A stretch of DNA of 64,000 nt from Symbiodinium natans (GCA_905221605.1 CAJNDS010002347.1:387501-451500); one strand, 5' to 3'; positions 22,330 through 33,894 are shown, counted from the first letter of the stretch. Numbers and translations: made by a program. Notes: a model not told the origin generated them from the letters alone.

Positions 22330-23790
22330 AGCTTCAGAATCACGCTGCTTGACGCGGTGGCCAAGCCCCGAACGTGCGAAGGAGTCCAGGCAAGCCACGC
22401 TCACAGCCTGAGAGGCGTCAGGAAGCGCAGAGTGAGAGGGAGAGAAAGAAAAGAAATGAAGAAATGAAGAAGAGAAGAAGAGAAGAAGAGCAGAGGAGAA
22501 GAGGAGAAGAGGAGAAGAGGAGAAGAGGAGAAGAGGAGAAGAGGAGAAGAGGAGAAGAGGAGAAGAGGAGAAAAAGACCCTTCAGACAAGAAACCCAGAC
22601 ACTGTTTAAGAAAAGTTAAGGCGCGGGCCTCTGGGAGCGGGCCCTGGTTCGGGCAGCCTGTTGACATGAACTCTTTCTCTCTACACACACACAATTTGTG
22701 AGGCTTTCAGTGAACAGTTGGCGGGGGTCCTCCTCGAGGGTTAATGAGCACTGCGAGCCACCAGTGCTTCTCCTGGTGCCTGCCCATGTAGTCCTCCACA
22801 CGAGCCCCTCTCGACTTCGACTTCGAACAAGAACTCAAGGACTTGCTACACGCGCGTTCATCATTCTCCTATCTTTGCTTTATGACTTTATGCTTTATCC
22901 GGCCCTGATCTGCCCTGTTTAGGGCAAGTGGCCCGCAGCAGCTCATTCACCGGCACGGCGAATGCCCCAACCTCAGCCCATCGAAGCCACAACAGGCCAC
23001 AAGCGGCACTGCTCTGTAGAACTCTGCTGCAGAGCGGACCCCGGGCCTGGTCTGCAAAGAGGCCGCCCTTCCCCAAACGCCGCTTGGCCCAGTTGGCCAC
23101 ATTGGCGTGGCCTCCGGCTCTAAGGAGTCGAACTCCTACGACAGAAAAGCCTCATGGACAACCCTCTAACGGAAGCGAAAGCAAACGGATGCGAAAGCAA
23201 ATGCCATCGGAATCGGATGTCTCGAAGTCGAAGTCTCGATCTGCGGGGCTTCGCACCTGCACGGCCATCTGAGGCCTCGGAAGCTCTGAAAAGCAACAGC
23301 CTCTCTCATAGGCATATAGAGAACATATAGAGAACATATATTAGCTTAAACGAGTGAACACAGAAGCAGCTTGGGCGTAGAGAGAGAAAACTCGAAAGAT
23401 CCAGACATGGCCCTTCTGCAGCATGCCGTAGAAGTAGGAGCCAAGATAGGCGATGGGAGATAGGCCTCAAAAAGCTCGATTGGAACGTCACCAAACAGCA
23501 ACAAAGGAGTCAAAGCCGCCTTCGTTGAAGCCTTCTTTCTTGCCATTCGGTATCAGCGCCTCAACGTTGTCAACTGACACGCGAGAGCAGTTACAACTGC
23601 AGTAACTGGCACTAACTTGTGCTGGAAATGCTGGAGCAGAGAAGCCCCCCAATTTTTCGCCAATACCCCCAACCAACACTTCGAGATAAACTTCACGAGT
23701 GTGTCACCCCGTCTCAGACTCATGGCCTGGCCAAGCTTCACGAAGAAGTCCAGCAGGGCATCGTTCAAGTCCTCGCCATCCTGGCAAGTG
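22330..23790 (-). CDS. Ulp1/SENP-type SUMO protease (peptidase C48), exon fragments
   Basis: Four short coding stretches in the correct order carry the landmarks of the C48 fold. At about 23700-23790: GEDLNDALLDFFVKLGQAM, matching the family's LND..IDFY motif. At about 22935-22975: GAFAVPVNE, matching the strand before the catalytic histidine. At about 22715-22780: EKHWWLAVLINP, containing the catalytic H in HW. At about 22340-22400: VACLDSFARSG, containing the catalytic aspartate position. A further stretch near 23500-23590 (VDNVEALIPNGKKEGFNEGG) may be an internal exon. The exon with the catalytic cysteine (normally QxxxxDCG) was not found, so it may lie in unresolved exons or the gene may be inactive. 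Such enzymes remove SUMO or related modifiers from proteins. Exon borders are not mapped. Confidence 0.55.
22435..22575. repeat. 10-base purine minisatellite (gagaagagga)
   Basis: A purine-only tract whose core repeats every ten bases. It lies inside an intron-sized gap between two exons of the Ulp1-like gene, and on the coding strand it is pure pyrimidine. Confidence 0.9.
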
Positions 23791-23799
23791 CTCTAAACT

Positions 23800-26530
23800 T
23801 TGCTTTGGCCTTTCTTCCGGCTTGCGTTGTGGAAGCTGGCTTTCAGCCTTTCTCGTACTGTTTCCTGGTCTCTGGTATGCAGATTCCTGTGGGGCTGGAG
23901 CGTGCTTCGAAGAACAAACAGCTAGCCCTTCACACCCCGTCACAACCTGCTTCCGACCCTTCACCCCAAACCTGGAACCCGAGACCTCGAGGCGTTTGAC
24001 ATCGTGGACCAGGTGCACAGAGGCACGCTGAAAGGTGAGCTCGACGCCTTGAGACAGGTCTCTCAGATCTCTTTGTTTACGGGTGCCCCGATTTACGTGG
24101 CCCAGGACGGTCGAAGGTCTTGGGCTGGTGTGCTGAATTGTGCTGATGCTCTGGGTGTCAGGGCTTTTGGGTTATGCCCGCTTGCCCGACCTGTCGCAGG
24201 AAACCGTCACCCCAGCACAGACGTAGAGAACCAAATAGTGTCAAGAGCGCCAGTAGGAGTCCAAAGATGCCAACAGATGTCAAAAGATGTCAAGATGTCA
24301 ATAGAGTCAATCCAACCTTGAAGAATGAAGAAGTGGAGAAGATGACAGCCGCATCAGAGAAGAGTACCACACCACTCGTAAAACTGGGCATGGACTAGGC
24401 TGCGGACCCGAGGTCTCAGACATCACCTCCCCGAGCAGCCTTTGCCTCCAGGCAAGAAACTTAGGGAAGGCCTTGTCTCTGGCCTTTGCCTTTTGCGACA
24501 AATGGGGGGAGGGGGGGATGGGTCTTCGAGAGCTGTCACATCCAAGGAGCCGGTCGGAGCCGGTCGCAGCCGGTCGGAGCCGGTCGCAGCCGGTCGGAGC
24601 CGGTCAGGGCCGGGTCAAATGGGAGCGGACATCCGGCTTCAAGAAAAAGCCGCAAAGCTTATGAGCTATGACGCCGCAGAGCTGAGAGCAGCTGTGATCT
24701 CTCTGGGTCTTTGAAGGGATGGGGGGCCCAAAAGACGTGGAGACTTTGTAGAAAGAAGTGGAGACTCATTGAGACAGAGCATCGTGTTTGAGATTCTCGG
24801 ATATTCTCGGGCATGGCAACCCAGCTTGTGTTGCAGGCTTGTGCCATACGAATGGACGAACTTGAGCACTGGTACGACTTGGCGTGACACAAGATCGGAT
24901 GCATACTTCATGTTGGTATTCTGAAGATTTCTGACGTAATATGCGCGGCATCTTAAGATCTGGACTGTCTGGACGCCCGCACAAAGTGATCCCAGCATTC
25001 TTTGCGGACACAACTCGGCCAGCACTTGTGGCTGGCAAAGGCTTCGTCGGCATCTTTGGCAAGTCACCTCGCGCCTCGGCAAGCAAAAGAAGAACAGGAC
25101 AGCAGGCGGAAGCAGGCAGTGGACAATGGAACAACTTGTGAATTTGCTGCGACTGCTTATGCTGTGAGCAGAGCCATATTCTCAAAGGACGCGACCCCCG
25201 CAAGCTAGGTAAAACATTTGCACATAACCACGGTGCACTGCAGCCCTTTCGAAGCTTCGAAGAAATTCAGCTTTCGCATTTTGGGGTGGGTGGGTGAACG
25301 TCACACTGACCAAGTGTGTGAGACCGCACACACAAACTGAGAAACCGAGGACCCGACCATTCGGATCATGATGTTGCTTCAAAGCAGCTCCACAAACACT
25401 CAGAGCCAAGCTCCAAACAGTCACATAAGGAAACAAGTAGCACATAACTTTATTGTACACTTTCACATTCTGCTTTGAATGGGGTGCACCTGGCTCAAGG
25501 AACATCAAGACATTGCGACTTTTTTCACCCTGGCATTGAATCCGTCCGATTCACACCTGCACCAGGTTTTCGCCATTCACAACATGCCTTGGCAGCAGAA
25601 GTGCCCCGTCGCGACTTCCTCCGTTGCTGAAATCTTTGGGCTGGGGATGGGCTGGGGATGGAAGTTTAGGGCCTTTAGGGCTCCGACATTTTTGCAGGAC
25701 CAAACAAACCCTCGGATGCCCTCGGCCCTCAAGCAACTTCCAAAAGATTCTGCAAACCCGGCTCCTTATCTTCAAGGCTCACAACGCCCTGAGAGGGGTT
25801 CTCCAACCTTGGCCATCGAATCTGTCAAGCATGCAGATAAGGGTCCACCAAATTCGAGGGCCTGAATCCCCCCTGGCATGATTTCACCTGCCAGCGTTGG
25901 CCTTGGAGTAATATTTTCAGGAAAGCTCCACAGCTCGGCGCTTGCAGCCAAGATGCCTTTCAAATCTCTTGTCAAGCTGTTGATGACTTACCAAAAGTGT
26001 CCTGCTAGCCATGCCACTGCCATACGCTTGCGACAGTGCCAGCTACATCTGCACCGCAACTGCTCCTTAACACGTCGGCAGACTCTTGACTTTGAGCTGC
26101 GAGGCGTCGCACCTTGGAACGACTGGCCGCAAGCTACGGGAACAAACTAGGACTAGGAACAGTGTTCCTGAAACGTAGGCCGTCCGGCATGGTGATCAGT
26201 TGAGTAAGTCCCGCACTTCCTCTTGCGAATTGCGGAGCTCGACAGCCTGGGTCACTTGCTTGGTGTTTTTGACGATTGGATTCTTTGCTGATGCGGGCAA
26301 GCTTTCTTGGGTTAAATTGGCCTTCATGGTCTTGGCTTCGTTGACTTGATTTAGCCTGAATCTCCGGCACCCCCTTGCCAACGTACGTCTGCGCACACAC
26401 ACACACACAGCCGCCTTGCTTTGCAGCAGCGCCTGGGCGCTTTCTGCGCGGCGCACAGCGTCCTCTGCATATTCACGGTCTCGTACGGCCTGTCGATGAT
26501 GCACTACCACGACTATGCGACAACAACAGC
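23800..26530. other. no firm gene
   Basis: Weakly coding-like stretches exist on the plus strand near 23965-24034 (DLEAFDIVDQVHRGTLK followed by GTGAGC) but cannot be extended. Apart from the minisatellite at 24544-24612 and a short (ca)n at 26394-26409 I see nothing definite. Confidence 0.4.
24544..24612. repeat. 10-base minisatellite (ccggtcgcag / ccggtcggag)
   Basis: Six to seven copies, the two variants alternating, so the higher-order unit is twenty bases. Confidence 0.95.
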
Positions 26531-26822
26531 CTGATATTCTCATATGTTAATATTTCTACTTATATTTCTATTTATACTTATATTTATTACAGTATTTATA
26601 TTTATACTTACATTTATATTTTTATCTATATAGATTTTGTTCTATTTATCTTTATATTTATATTTATCTTTATCATTGTTTTTATATTTATGTTTATGTT
26701 TATCTTTATATATTTTTATGTATATCTATATCTATATTTCTATGTATATTTACATTTATATTTATGTTTATGTCTATGTTTTTGATTGTGTTTATATTTA
26801 TATTTATACTTGTAAACATATA
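26530..26822. repeat. AT-rich (tttata)n tract
   Basis: About 290 bases of tatattt/tttatg repeats with very low GC content, adjoining the T-run repeat array. Confidence 0.9.
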
Positions 26823-27292
26823 TATGCTCCTTTTTTTTTTGCTGTGGAGGCCTTGCGCGTTTTGCTTTTTGCTGTGGAGGCCTTGCGCGTTTTTTTTGTT
26901 TTCTGTGGAGGCCTTGCGCGGTTTCTTTTTTGCTGTGGAGGCCTTGTGCGTTTTTTTTTTTGGCTGTGGAGGCCTTGCGCGTTTTTTTTTTGCTGTGGAG
27001 GCCTTGCGCGATTTTTTTGCTGTAGGGGCCTTGTGGGATTTTTTTTGCTGTGGAGGCCTGGTGCGTTTTTTTTCTGTGGAGGCCTTGTGCGTTTTTTGTT
27101 GCTGTGGAGGCCTTGCGCTTTTTTTTGCTGTAGGCTTGTGGGTCTTTTTTGCTGTAGGGGCCTTGTGTTTTTTTTTTGCTGTGGAGGTCTGCGCTTTTTT
27201 TCTGTGCTGTGGAGGCCTTGCACATTTTTTTTGCTGTGGAGGCCTTGCGCTTGTTTTTTTTGTGTTGTGGAGGCCTTGCTCGTTTTTTCGCT
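26823..27292 (+). repeat. tandem array, unit gctgtggaggccttgcgcg plus T-run
   Basis: About fifteen copies of a 28-37 base unit: a conserved 19-base core followed by 6-12 T. The T-runs vary in length, which shifts the frame between copies. All three plus-strand frames stay open for long stretches but show only the repeat. A related array with core gctgtggaggccgggcgcg lies at 31840-32770. Confidence 0.9.
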
Positions 27293-27304
27293 TGAAGCAC
27301 GCTT

Positions 27305-27440
27305 TGCAAGGTCTTAGGGTTTAGGGTTCAGGGTTCAGGGCTCAGGGTTTAGGGGTTTAGGGTGTAGGGTTAAGGGTTCAAGGGTTTAAGGGTTTAAGTG
27401 CTTTGGGTTCTAGGGTTCAGGGTTCAGGGTTTAGGGTTTT
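27305..27440 (+). repeat. degenerate telomere-like tract
   Basis: Mixed ttagggt, tcagggt and taagggt heptamers, more diverged than the array at 16857. Confidence 0.8.
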
Positions 27441-27449
27441 TTTTTTCTG

Positions 27450-28195
27450 TGGAGGCCTTGCGCGTTCTTTTTTTTTGCTGCGCAGCCCCCCCCATTTGCA
27501 AACACAATGCTCGTACGATGGGTTTCAACAAGAAGCAGCGGGGGGGTTGGGGGGGGGGGCGCAGCGCCCCCCATTTGCAAACACACGGCTCGCACGACGG
27601 GTTTCGACAAGATTCTTATGTTTTGCAGCACGCTTGCACGGCTAAAAATAAACAGCGGGGGTTGGGGGGGGCGCAGCCCCCCCCCCCCGCCCCCAGCAAA
27701 CACAATGCTCGTACGATATGTTTTGCAGCCCGCTTGCATGGCTAAAAAGGGGGGTTGGGGGGGGCGCAGCCCCCCCATTTGCAAACACAACGCTCGTACG
27801 ATGGGTTCAACAAGACGCATCTCATTTGCAAGCACACGGCTCGCACGACGGGTTTCAACAAGATTCATATGTTTTGCAGCACGCTTGCACGGCTAAAAAT
27901 ACACAGCGGGGGGGTTGGGGGGGGCGCAGCCCCCCCCCCCCATTTGCAAACACAATGCTCGTACGATGGGCTTCAACAAGACGCATCTGCTTTGAAGCAC
28001 GCTTTGCGCGGCTTTAAAACCAAAAAAAGCAGGGCGCTCGCACGATGGGTTTCAACAAGTTTCATATGTTATGCCGCATGCTTGCACGGCTCAAATTAAC
28101 ACAGCGGGGGGGTTGCGGGGGGCGCAGCCCCACCAATTTGCAAACACAATGCTCGTACGATGGGTTTCAACAAGATTCAACTTTGAAGCACGCTT
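27450..28195 (+). repeat. tandem array of a 110-130 base unit with G-run/C-run hairpin
   Basis: Roughly six units. Each has a G-rich run, gcgcag, a C-rich run, then tttgcaaacacaatgctcgt, acgatgggtttcaacaagat and gcacgcttgcacggct ending in a short A-run. G-run and C-run flank gcgca, so each unit can fold into a stable hairpin. Units differ mainly in homopolymer length. Further units are at 28437-28760 and 30695-31115. Confidence 0.9.
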
Positions 28196-28199
28196 TGCA

Positions 28200-28435
28200 C
28201 GGTTTAGGGCTGGTTTCGGGCTTAGGGTTTAGGGTTCAGGGTTCAGGGCTCAGGGTTCAGGGTTTAGGGGTTTAGGGGTTTAGGGGTTTAGGGTTTTTAG
28301 GGTTTTTAGGGTTCAGGGTTCAAGGGTTTAAGGGTTTAAGGGTTTAAGGGTTTAAGGGTTTAAGGGTTCAGGGTTCAGGGTTTAGGGTTTTGGGTTTAGG
28401 GGTTCAGGGGTTTAGGGTTTAGGGTGTTGCAAACA
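28200..28435 (+). repeat. telomere-like tract (TTTAGGG and variants)
   Basis: About thirty heptamer-like units (ttagggt, tcagggt, taagggt, ttaggggt), located exactly between two blocks of the hairpin unit. Confidence 0.85.
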
Positions 28436-28436
28436 C

Positions 28437-28760
28437 AATGCTCGATGAAGCACGCTTGCACAGCATATTTTACTTTGAAGCACGCTTCTGCACGGCTTTG
28501 AAGAGAAAAATGCAGCGGGGGGGTTCGCAGCCCCCCCCCCCCCATTTGCAAACACACGGCTCGCACGACGGGTTTCAACAAGATTCTTATGTTTTGCAGC
28601 ACGCTTGCACGGCTAAAAAGAAAAAACGGGGGGCTGGGGGGGCACAGCCCCCCCCCCATTTGCAAACACAATGCTCGTACGATGGGTTTCATGTACTTTG
28701 AAGCACGCTTTGCGCGGCTTTAAAACCAAAAAAGCAGGGCTCGCACGATGGGTTTCACTC
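28437..28760 (+). repeat. further copies of the hairpin unit
   Basis: Two to three units of the 27450-28195 family, with the conserved tttgcaaacacacggctcgc, acgggtttcaacaagatt and cacgcttgcacggct segments. Confidence 0.9.
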
Positions 28761-29109
28761 GAACTCGATTCCGCAGCGGTCTGGTCTGACCTACTAGCTA
28801 GCTGTAGCTGATGACATATGTCACGGCCGCTCTGTGGCGGCGATTAACAGCTTCGGGTATGCACAGGAACCGAAGTTCAACAAACTGTGCAGTACAGGGT
28901 CTCCAGCGCTCACAGTCGCTCAACCTAGCGTTCTCGCGCTTACTAACTAGGGAGTAGACTGTGACAGCTCAGCTGAACAGTGAATGAATTGTCAAAACGA
29001 AGAAAGCAAAAACACATCACGCCACTCTGCCTTGGGCAGGGGGCCGGAAACGGCAACCCCGAGACAAGTGCTGCGCAAGCCCTGTACACTGTACAACTTC
29101 AGCACTGAG

Positions 29110-29960
29110 CTACAAAATGGTCAGCTCAATGATGGATCTCACTCATGAAAAGCAGTCAGTTGAGGACCTCCATGGAGGGACGGACTCAGAGTCCACTAGA
29201 GCATCGAAATGCACTCCACAGGCCAATTTCAAGTGAAACGGAGTCCACAACAAGCCCACAAAAAGAGAACCATCAGAGCAATCCCAAGAACACCTCAGCG
29301 GCAGGTACACAGCGTAGGGGACCATCACGTTGAGGAAGCCCAATGCACCCACCAGATAAGAAATTAAAACAAATAGCAGCAGCATATTGAATAGAAGGGC
29401 CGATAATACGGCGCCCCCGCCCACAGGCCAGGTTGCCGTAAAGCCTGGCAATCGCAAGTGGCCAAGAAAAACCAAGCAAGTATGGGGTGAGTGTGTGGTA
29501 CTGCTCCAGCACATGCATTGTACAAGCAAAGAACTGAGTCAAAGATGGTCAGCTCAATGATGATCCAACTCATAGGGCAGACAGTTGAGGACCTCCATGG
29601 AGAGTCTGGTACTACAGTGACTCGTCGCATCGCGCAAGTTGCCTCATTGCCCGAAAACTCGCCATGGGTCGACCCACGAACTCCCAGAAGGGCTAGGTGG
29701 GAAACAGGAACGAACTGTCCACAACGAATGTCGTCACATATCCTTCCAGCTGTTGCAATCGAAGGTGAAAGCACCATGAGGTGGGCCATCAGAGCAGTCC
29801 CAGACGTCGCCTCAGCAAAAACGAATTCATCTGCATAGAGACAAACTGTAGCAGCACAATGTAGGGGCCGAAGACGGCGCCCTGCCCATAGGCCTGGTTG
29901 CCGTAAAGCCTGACAACCGCAAGTGGCCATACATTCATCCCAAAATGCCTGATTGCCGCA
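29110..29960. repeat. tandem duplication of about 430 bases
   Basis: The segment starting near 29113 (atggtcagctcaatgatgga) and the one near 29541 (atggtcagctcaatgatgat) share order and similarity through gttgaggacctccatggaga, ccatcagagca and ggttgccgtaaagcctg. A third partial copy of the last element follows at about 29945-29985. On the minus strand a 386-residue frame runs through 29364-30524 with hydrophobic parts. I cannot decide whether it is coding. Confidence 0.7.
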
Positions 29961-30694
29961 AAGCCTGGCAACCGTAAGTGGCAATGAATAGTCATACAAC
30001 ATGAATAACAAAAGCAAATACGAAATAAATAAACCAAGCACTGAGCATAGGCGCGAGCTCGCTGGCAGTGAAAACACTGTACCTTGCAGTCCGCCCCGAA
30101 GCGTTGGTGCGTACATAATGCCTGGCCAGTATCTTCGCCCACACATGAAGCCCAGGTGATCACGAACCTGATTGGCTCCCGCTGCAGCACTGGAATCTGC
30201 AGCAACCCTCACTTCTACCAGCAATACTTTTGGCCTGTCTTCAGTGGCCCATCCAGGAATGCTGGTTGCCGGACTTGGGACCGGCACGGCTCGTAAAATA
30301 AAGAAGAGCGGACCTGCAGTGAGGATGCTTGAAGGTGTCACTTGTGTATCTCCCAACCGTGGGGCTAACTGCGTTTGCGCAACCAGCTCATCAAGTGGCA
30401 AAGGCGTCTCCAAAAACATCCAATAGCAGAATGCCATGCAAATACCATACCAGATCCATGAAGGCCAGTGAGTGCACCGAGGACAACCTGAATGCACGGG
30501 TCTCTGACATATCGCCATCGTCATTGCATCTGTGAATGGGTGCCGATGTGCGGCTTCCCCAGGCTCAGTATTGAGAAACCATGTGCAAAAGCAAGAACTA
30601 CAGCGTCCGGAGGGGGTCCAGTGGAACAGAGAACCTGTTTGGCCTCGAACCCGGTTGACCCCCTACCAAAAGAAACATGTGACCCGAGCCGAGA

Positions 30695-31115
30695 AGCTTA
30701 CGATGGGTTTCAACAAGATTCATACGCTTTGCCGCACGCTTGCACGGCTCAGGCTCAAAAAAGACAGCGGCAGGGTTGGGGGGGGCGCAGCCCCCCCCTT
30801 TTGCATACACAATGCTCGCACGATGGGCTTCAACAAGATTCACATACTCTGAAGCACGCTTTAAAACCTAAAAAAGCAGGGGGGTTGGGGGGGGGTGCAT
30901 GTACGATGGGTTTCAACAAGGTTCATATGGGTCATGCGCTTTGATGCATGCTTGCGCGGCCAAAAAAAAACAGCGGGGGACAGCGGGGGGGTTGGGGGGG
31001 GCGCAGCCCCCCCCCCATTTGCAAACACAATGCTCTTACGATGGGTTTCAACAAGATGCATCCGCTTTGAAGCACGCTTTGCGCGGCTTTACAACCAAAA
31101 AAGCAGGGCTTTGTG
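30695..31115 (+). repeat. third block of the hairpin unit
   Basis: About three units of the 27450 family, with the same conserved cores, separated from the other blocks by about 1.9 kb that includes the 430-base duplication. Confidence 0.9.
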
Positions 31116-31207
31116 GTTTTGCTTCCTGGGGGGGGGGGTTAGGGCGTCAGGTTGACGGGGCCTACAGACGTTCCGCAACCATCGCAACGCCATATATCGC
31201 GGTGTTT

Positions 31208-31223
31208 CTACTGCTACGACGAA

Positions 31224-31310
<87 letters not shown>

Positions 31311-31625
31311 GACTACTACGACTACTACGACTACTACGACTACGACTACTACTACGACGACTACGACTACGACTACGACTACTACGACTACGACTACGAC
31401 TACGACTACGACTACGACTACGACTACGACTACGACTACGACTACGACTACGACTACGACTACGACTACGACAACGACAACGACGACTACGACGACATTA
31501 CTACGACGACTACTACTACGACGACGACTACTACTACCAATCCTACGACTACTACGACTACGACTACGACGACTACGACAACTACGACGAAGCTGCTACG
31601 ACGACGACGACGACAACGAAACCCA
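31208..31625. repeat. compound microsatellite (cta)n to (ctacga)n
   Basis: Begins as about thirty-five perfect cta units, changes to ctacga and then back to mixed acg/acta. All frames are open (poly-Y, poly-L, poly-T), which is an effect of the repeat and not coding. Confidence 0.95.
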
Positions 31626-31832
31626 AAAAATCCTGAGCAGCAGCATGGACTCTGGGCCTTTGCTTCCCGGCTTAAACACAAGAAATCCTGAGCAGCAGTA
31701 GGGACTCTGGGCCTTTGCTGCCCGGCCTAAACCCCAAAAATCCTGAGCAGCAGGACGGACTCTGGGCCTTTGCTGCCCGGCCTAAACCCAAAAAATCCTC
31801 AGCAGCAGTACGGACTCTGGGCCTTTGCTTCC
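31626..31832 (+). repeat. tandem array of a 52-56 base unit
   Basis: Four copies of aaatcctgagcagcag...ggactctgggcctttgctgcccggcctaaaccc, with small substitutions. Confidence 0.9.
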
Positions 31833-31839
31833 CGTCCCC

Positions 31840-32770
31840 TCGCCAGGGCGCTTTTTTTTGGCCTGGCTGTGGAGGCCGGGCGCGCTGTTTTTTTGCTGTG
31901 GAGGCCGGGCGCGGCCTCCGGAGCGGGCTCACTCACGCCATCTATTTTTGCTGCGGAGGCCGGGCGCGTTCTTTTTTTTTGCTCCGGAGGCCGGGCGCGT
32001 TTTTTTTTTTGCTGTGGGAGGCCGGGCGCGTTTTTTTTTTTTTTGCTCCGGAGGCGCGGGCTCACTCACTCACTTGTTGGTCTGCCCTGGCTGCATACTC
32101 CTCCCTCGCCAGGGCGCGTTTGTTTTTTGCTGCGGAGGCCGGGGGTGTTTTTTTTGTTTTTTTAGGCTCCGGAGGCGCGGGCTCACTCACTCACTTGTTG
32201 GTCTGCGCTGGCTGCGTACTCCTCCCTCGCCAGGGGCGCGTTCTTGTTTTTGCTCCGGAGGGCGGGCGCGTTTTTTTTTTGCTCCGGAGGAGCGGGCTCA
32301 CTCACTCACTTGTTGGTCTGCACTGGCTGCGTACTCCTCCCTCGCCAGGGCGCGTTATTTTTTTTTGCTGTGGAGGCCGGGCGTGTTTTTTTTTGCTCCG
32401 GAGGCCGGGCGCGTTTTTTTTTTTTTGCTCCGGAGGCGCGGGCTCACTCACTCACTTGTTGTCTGCCCTGGCTGCGTACTCCTCCCTCGCCAGGGCGCGT
32501 TTTTTTTTTTGCCGTGGAGCCGGCGCGTTTTTTTTTTTGCTGTGGGAGGCCGGGCGCGTTTTTTTTTTTTTTGCTCCGGAGGCGCGGGCTCACTCACTCA
32601 CTTGTTGGTCTGCCCTGGCGGCGTACTCCTCCCTCGCCAGGGCGCGTTGTTTTTTTGCTGTGGAGGCCGGGCGCGTTTTTTGTTTTTTTGCTCCGGGGCC
32701 GGGCGCGGTTTTTTTTTTTGCTGTGGAGGCCGGGCGCTTTTTTTTTGCTGCGGAGGCCGGCTTTGGGTCG
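31840..32770 (+). repeat. complex array: gctgtggaggccgggcgcg/T-run units and ctcactcacttgttgg units
   Basis: Two alternating modules. One is a G/C core plus a long T-run, sister to the 26823 array. The other, gctccggaggcgcgggctca followed by ctcactcacttgttggtctg and a tail ending ccctcgccagggcgcg, occurs six times. Long open frames in all three plus-strand phases only reflect the repeat. Confidence 0.9.
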
Positions 32771-33639
32771 CCTTAACAAAAAAGCCGCAACAACAAAAAA
32801 ACCAAAAAAACACGGGTTCCCCTTTTTTGTTGCTTTCCAATCAAACGCCGTGAAGAACAGGGCAAAGGGGGAAAGGCAGCTTGCAAACAACGTACTAGCC
32901 CACGCAACCAAAAGACAGGAAAACAACTACAGACTGCTCCCCGTGAGCGCGTGCGCGCAGGCGAGCGCAGCAGCTTCTGCACACAGTACCGAGAGCGCAG
33001 CAGACGCAAAGAAAGTGTTTGATAGCAATTTCTGCAAGTATGAGTCAATGTTAGCATCATGCGCTTTACCACTCTCCCAGCCGCTGCAATGCATCACTGC
33101 AAAGGTGAACGGGAAGTGTGCCTCGGAGAATGCGGTCTTGAGTCATGAGAGCAGAAGCGAAGCCGGGGGTCAATCAGGCGGATGGCCACACATGCCACGC
33201 AATGATCTCAGGGAAAAGGCACATAAAGGCACCAGCAACAGGCTGCAAAGCGGAATGCAAAGCAACGGGCAGGACGACAGAGCATTGTCTTGCAGCACGC
33301 AATGGGAAGGGTTTAGTCGAGGTGAGCCTGGTCAGCGGTTCTGGAAAAACAGGAGCATACCTCCCACGCAATCCAAGGCCCTCACAGCCACGCGGTGGCT
33401 TGGGAGGATGCTGCCGCATCGGCGGCAGGTCTCCTCCACCTTGGACTCCTGTCCCGTGTCCTAGTTGAGTTTCTCCCTGCTGTTTTCACTCTCTCGAACT
33501 CTGGCGCACAGCCCGCGCCGACTGCCTTTGAAAGCCTTAGCGGGCCTCTGCGGGCCTCCTCCTCCACTGTCCGGGCTCCCGTCTGCGGGCCTCCTCCACC
33601 GCCTCCACTGCCTCCTCCTCCTCCGCCCTCTGGGGGGGG

Positions 33640-33831
33640 CACCACCGGGACCTCCTCCGCTCCTAGAAAGGCGGAGAGACCTCCTCCTCCTCCCTCCGCC
33701 ACCCCCCCCACCACCTCCTGGTCCTCCTCCACGGGCGAGTAGCTGCCGCTCCCGCTGCTACTGACAGCCTGATGCCCTCGCATCAGAGCCATCAGCAGCA
33801 TCGCCCAGCACCATGCCCACAAGAGAGCCAT
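33640..33831 (-). CDS. possible first exon of a secreted or membrane protein
   Basis: From the ATG at 33831 the frame gives MALLWAWCWAMLLMALMRGH, a good signal-peptide-like start, then AVSSSGSGSYSPVEEDQEV before turning into a Gly/Pro-rich low-complexity stretch caused by gga/cct repeats around 33540-33730. The downstream continuation is not recognisable. It could be a genuine secreted low-complexity protein or chance. Confidence 0.3.
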
Positions 33832-33894
33832 CGCGGGGTCGCTTTCTCCTCCTACCTCCGTGGCTACAAGCTAGAGGCTACAAGGCTGTGTGCC

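Noticed and set aside
31150-31700. Open frames encoding poly-Tyr, poly-Leu and poly-Thr
   Set aside because: They are simple translations of (cta)n and (ctacga)n in different phases.
31715-33460. Three overlapping 340-400 residue plus-strand frames rich in Phe and Leu
   Set aside because: They follow the T-run arrays; the frame is kept open because the units lack stop codons, and no domain or start context is seen.
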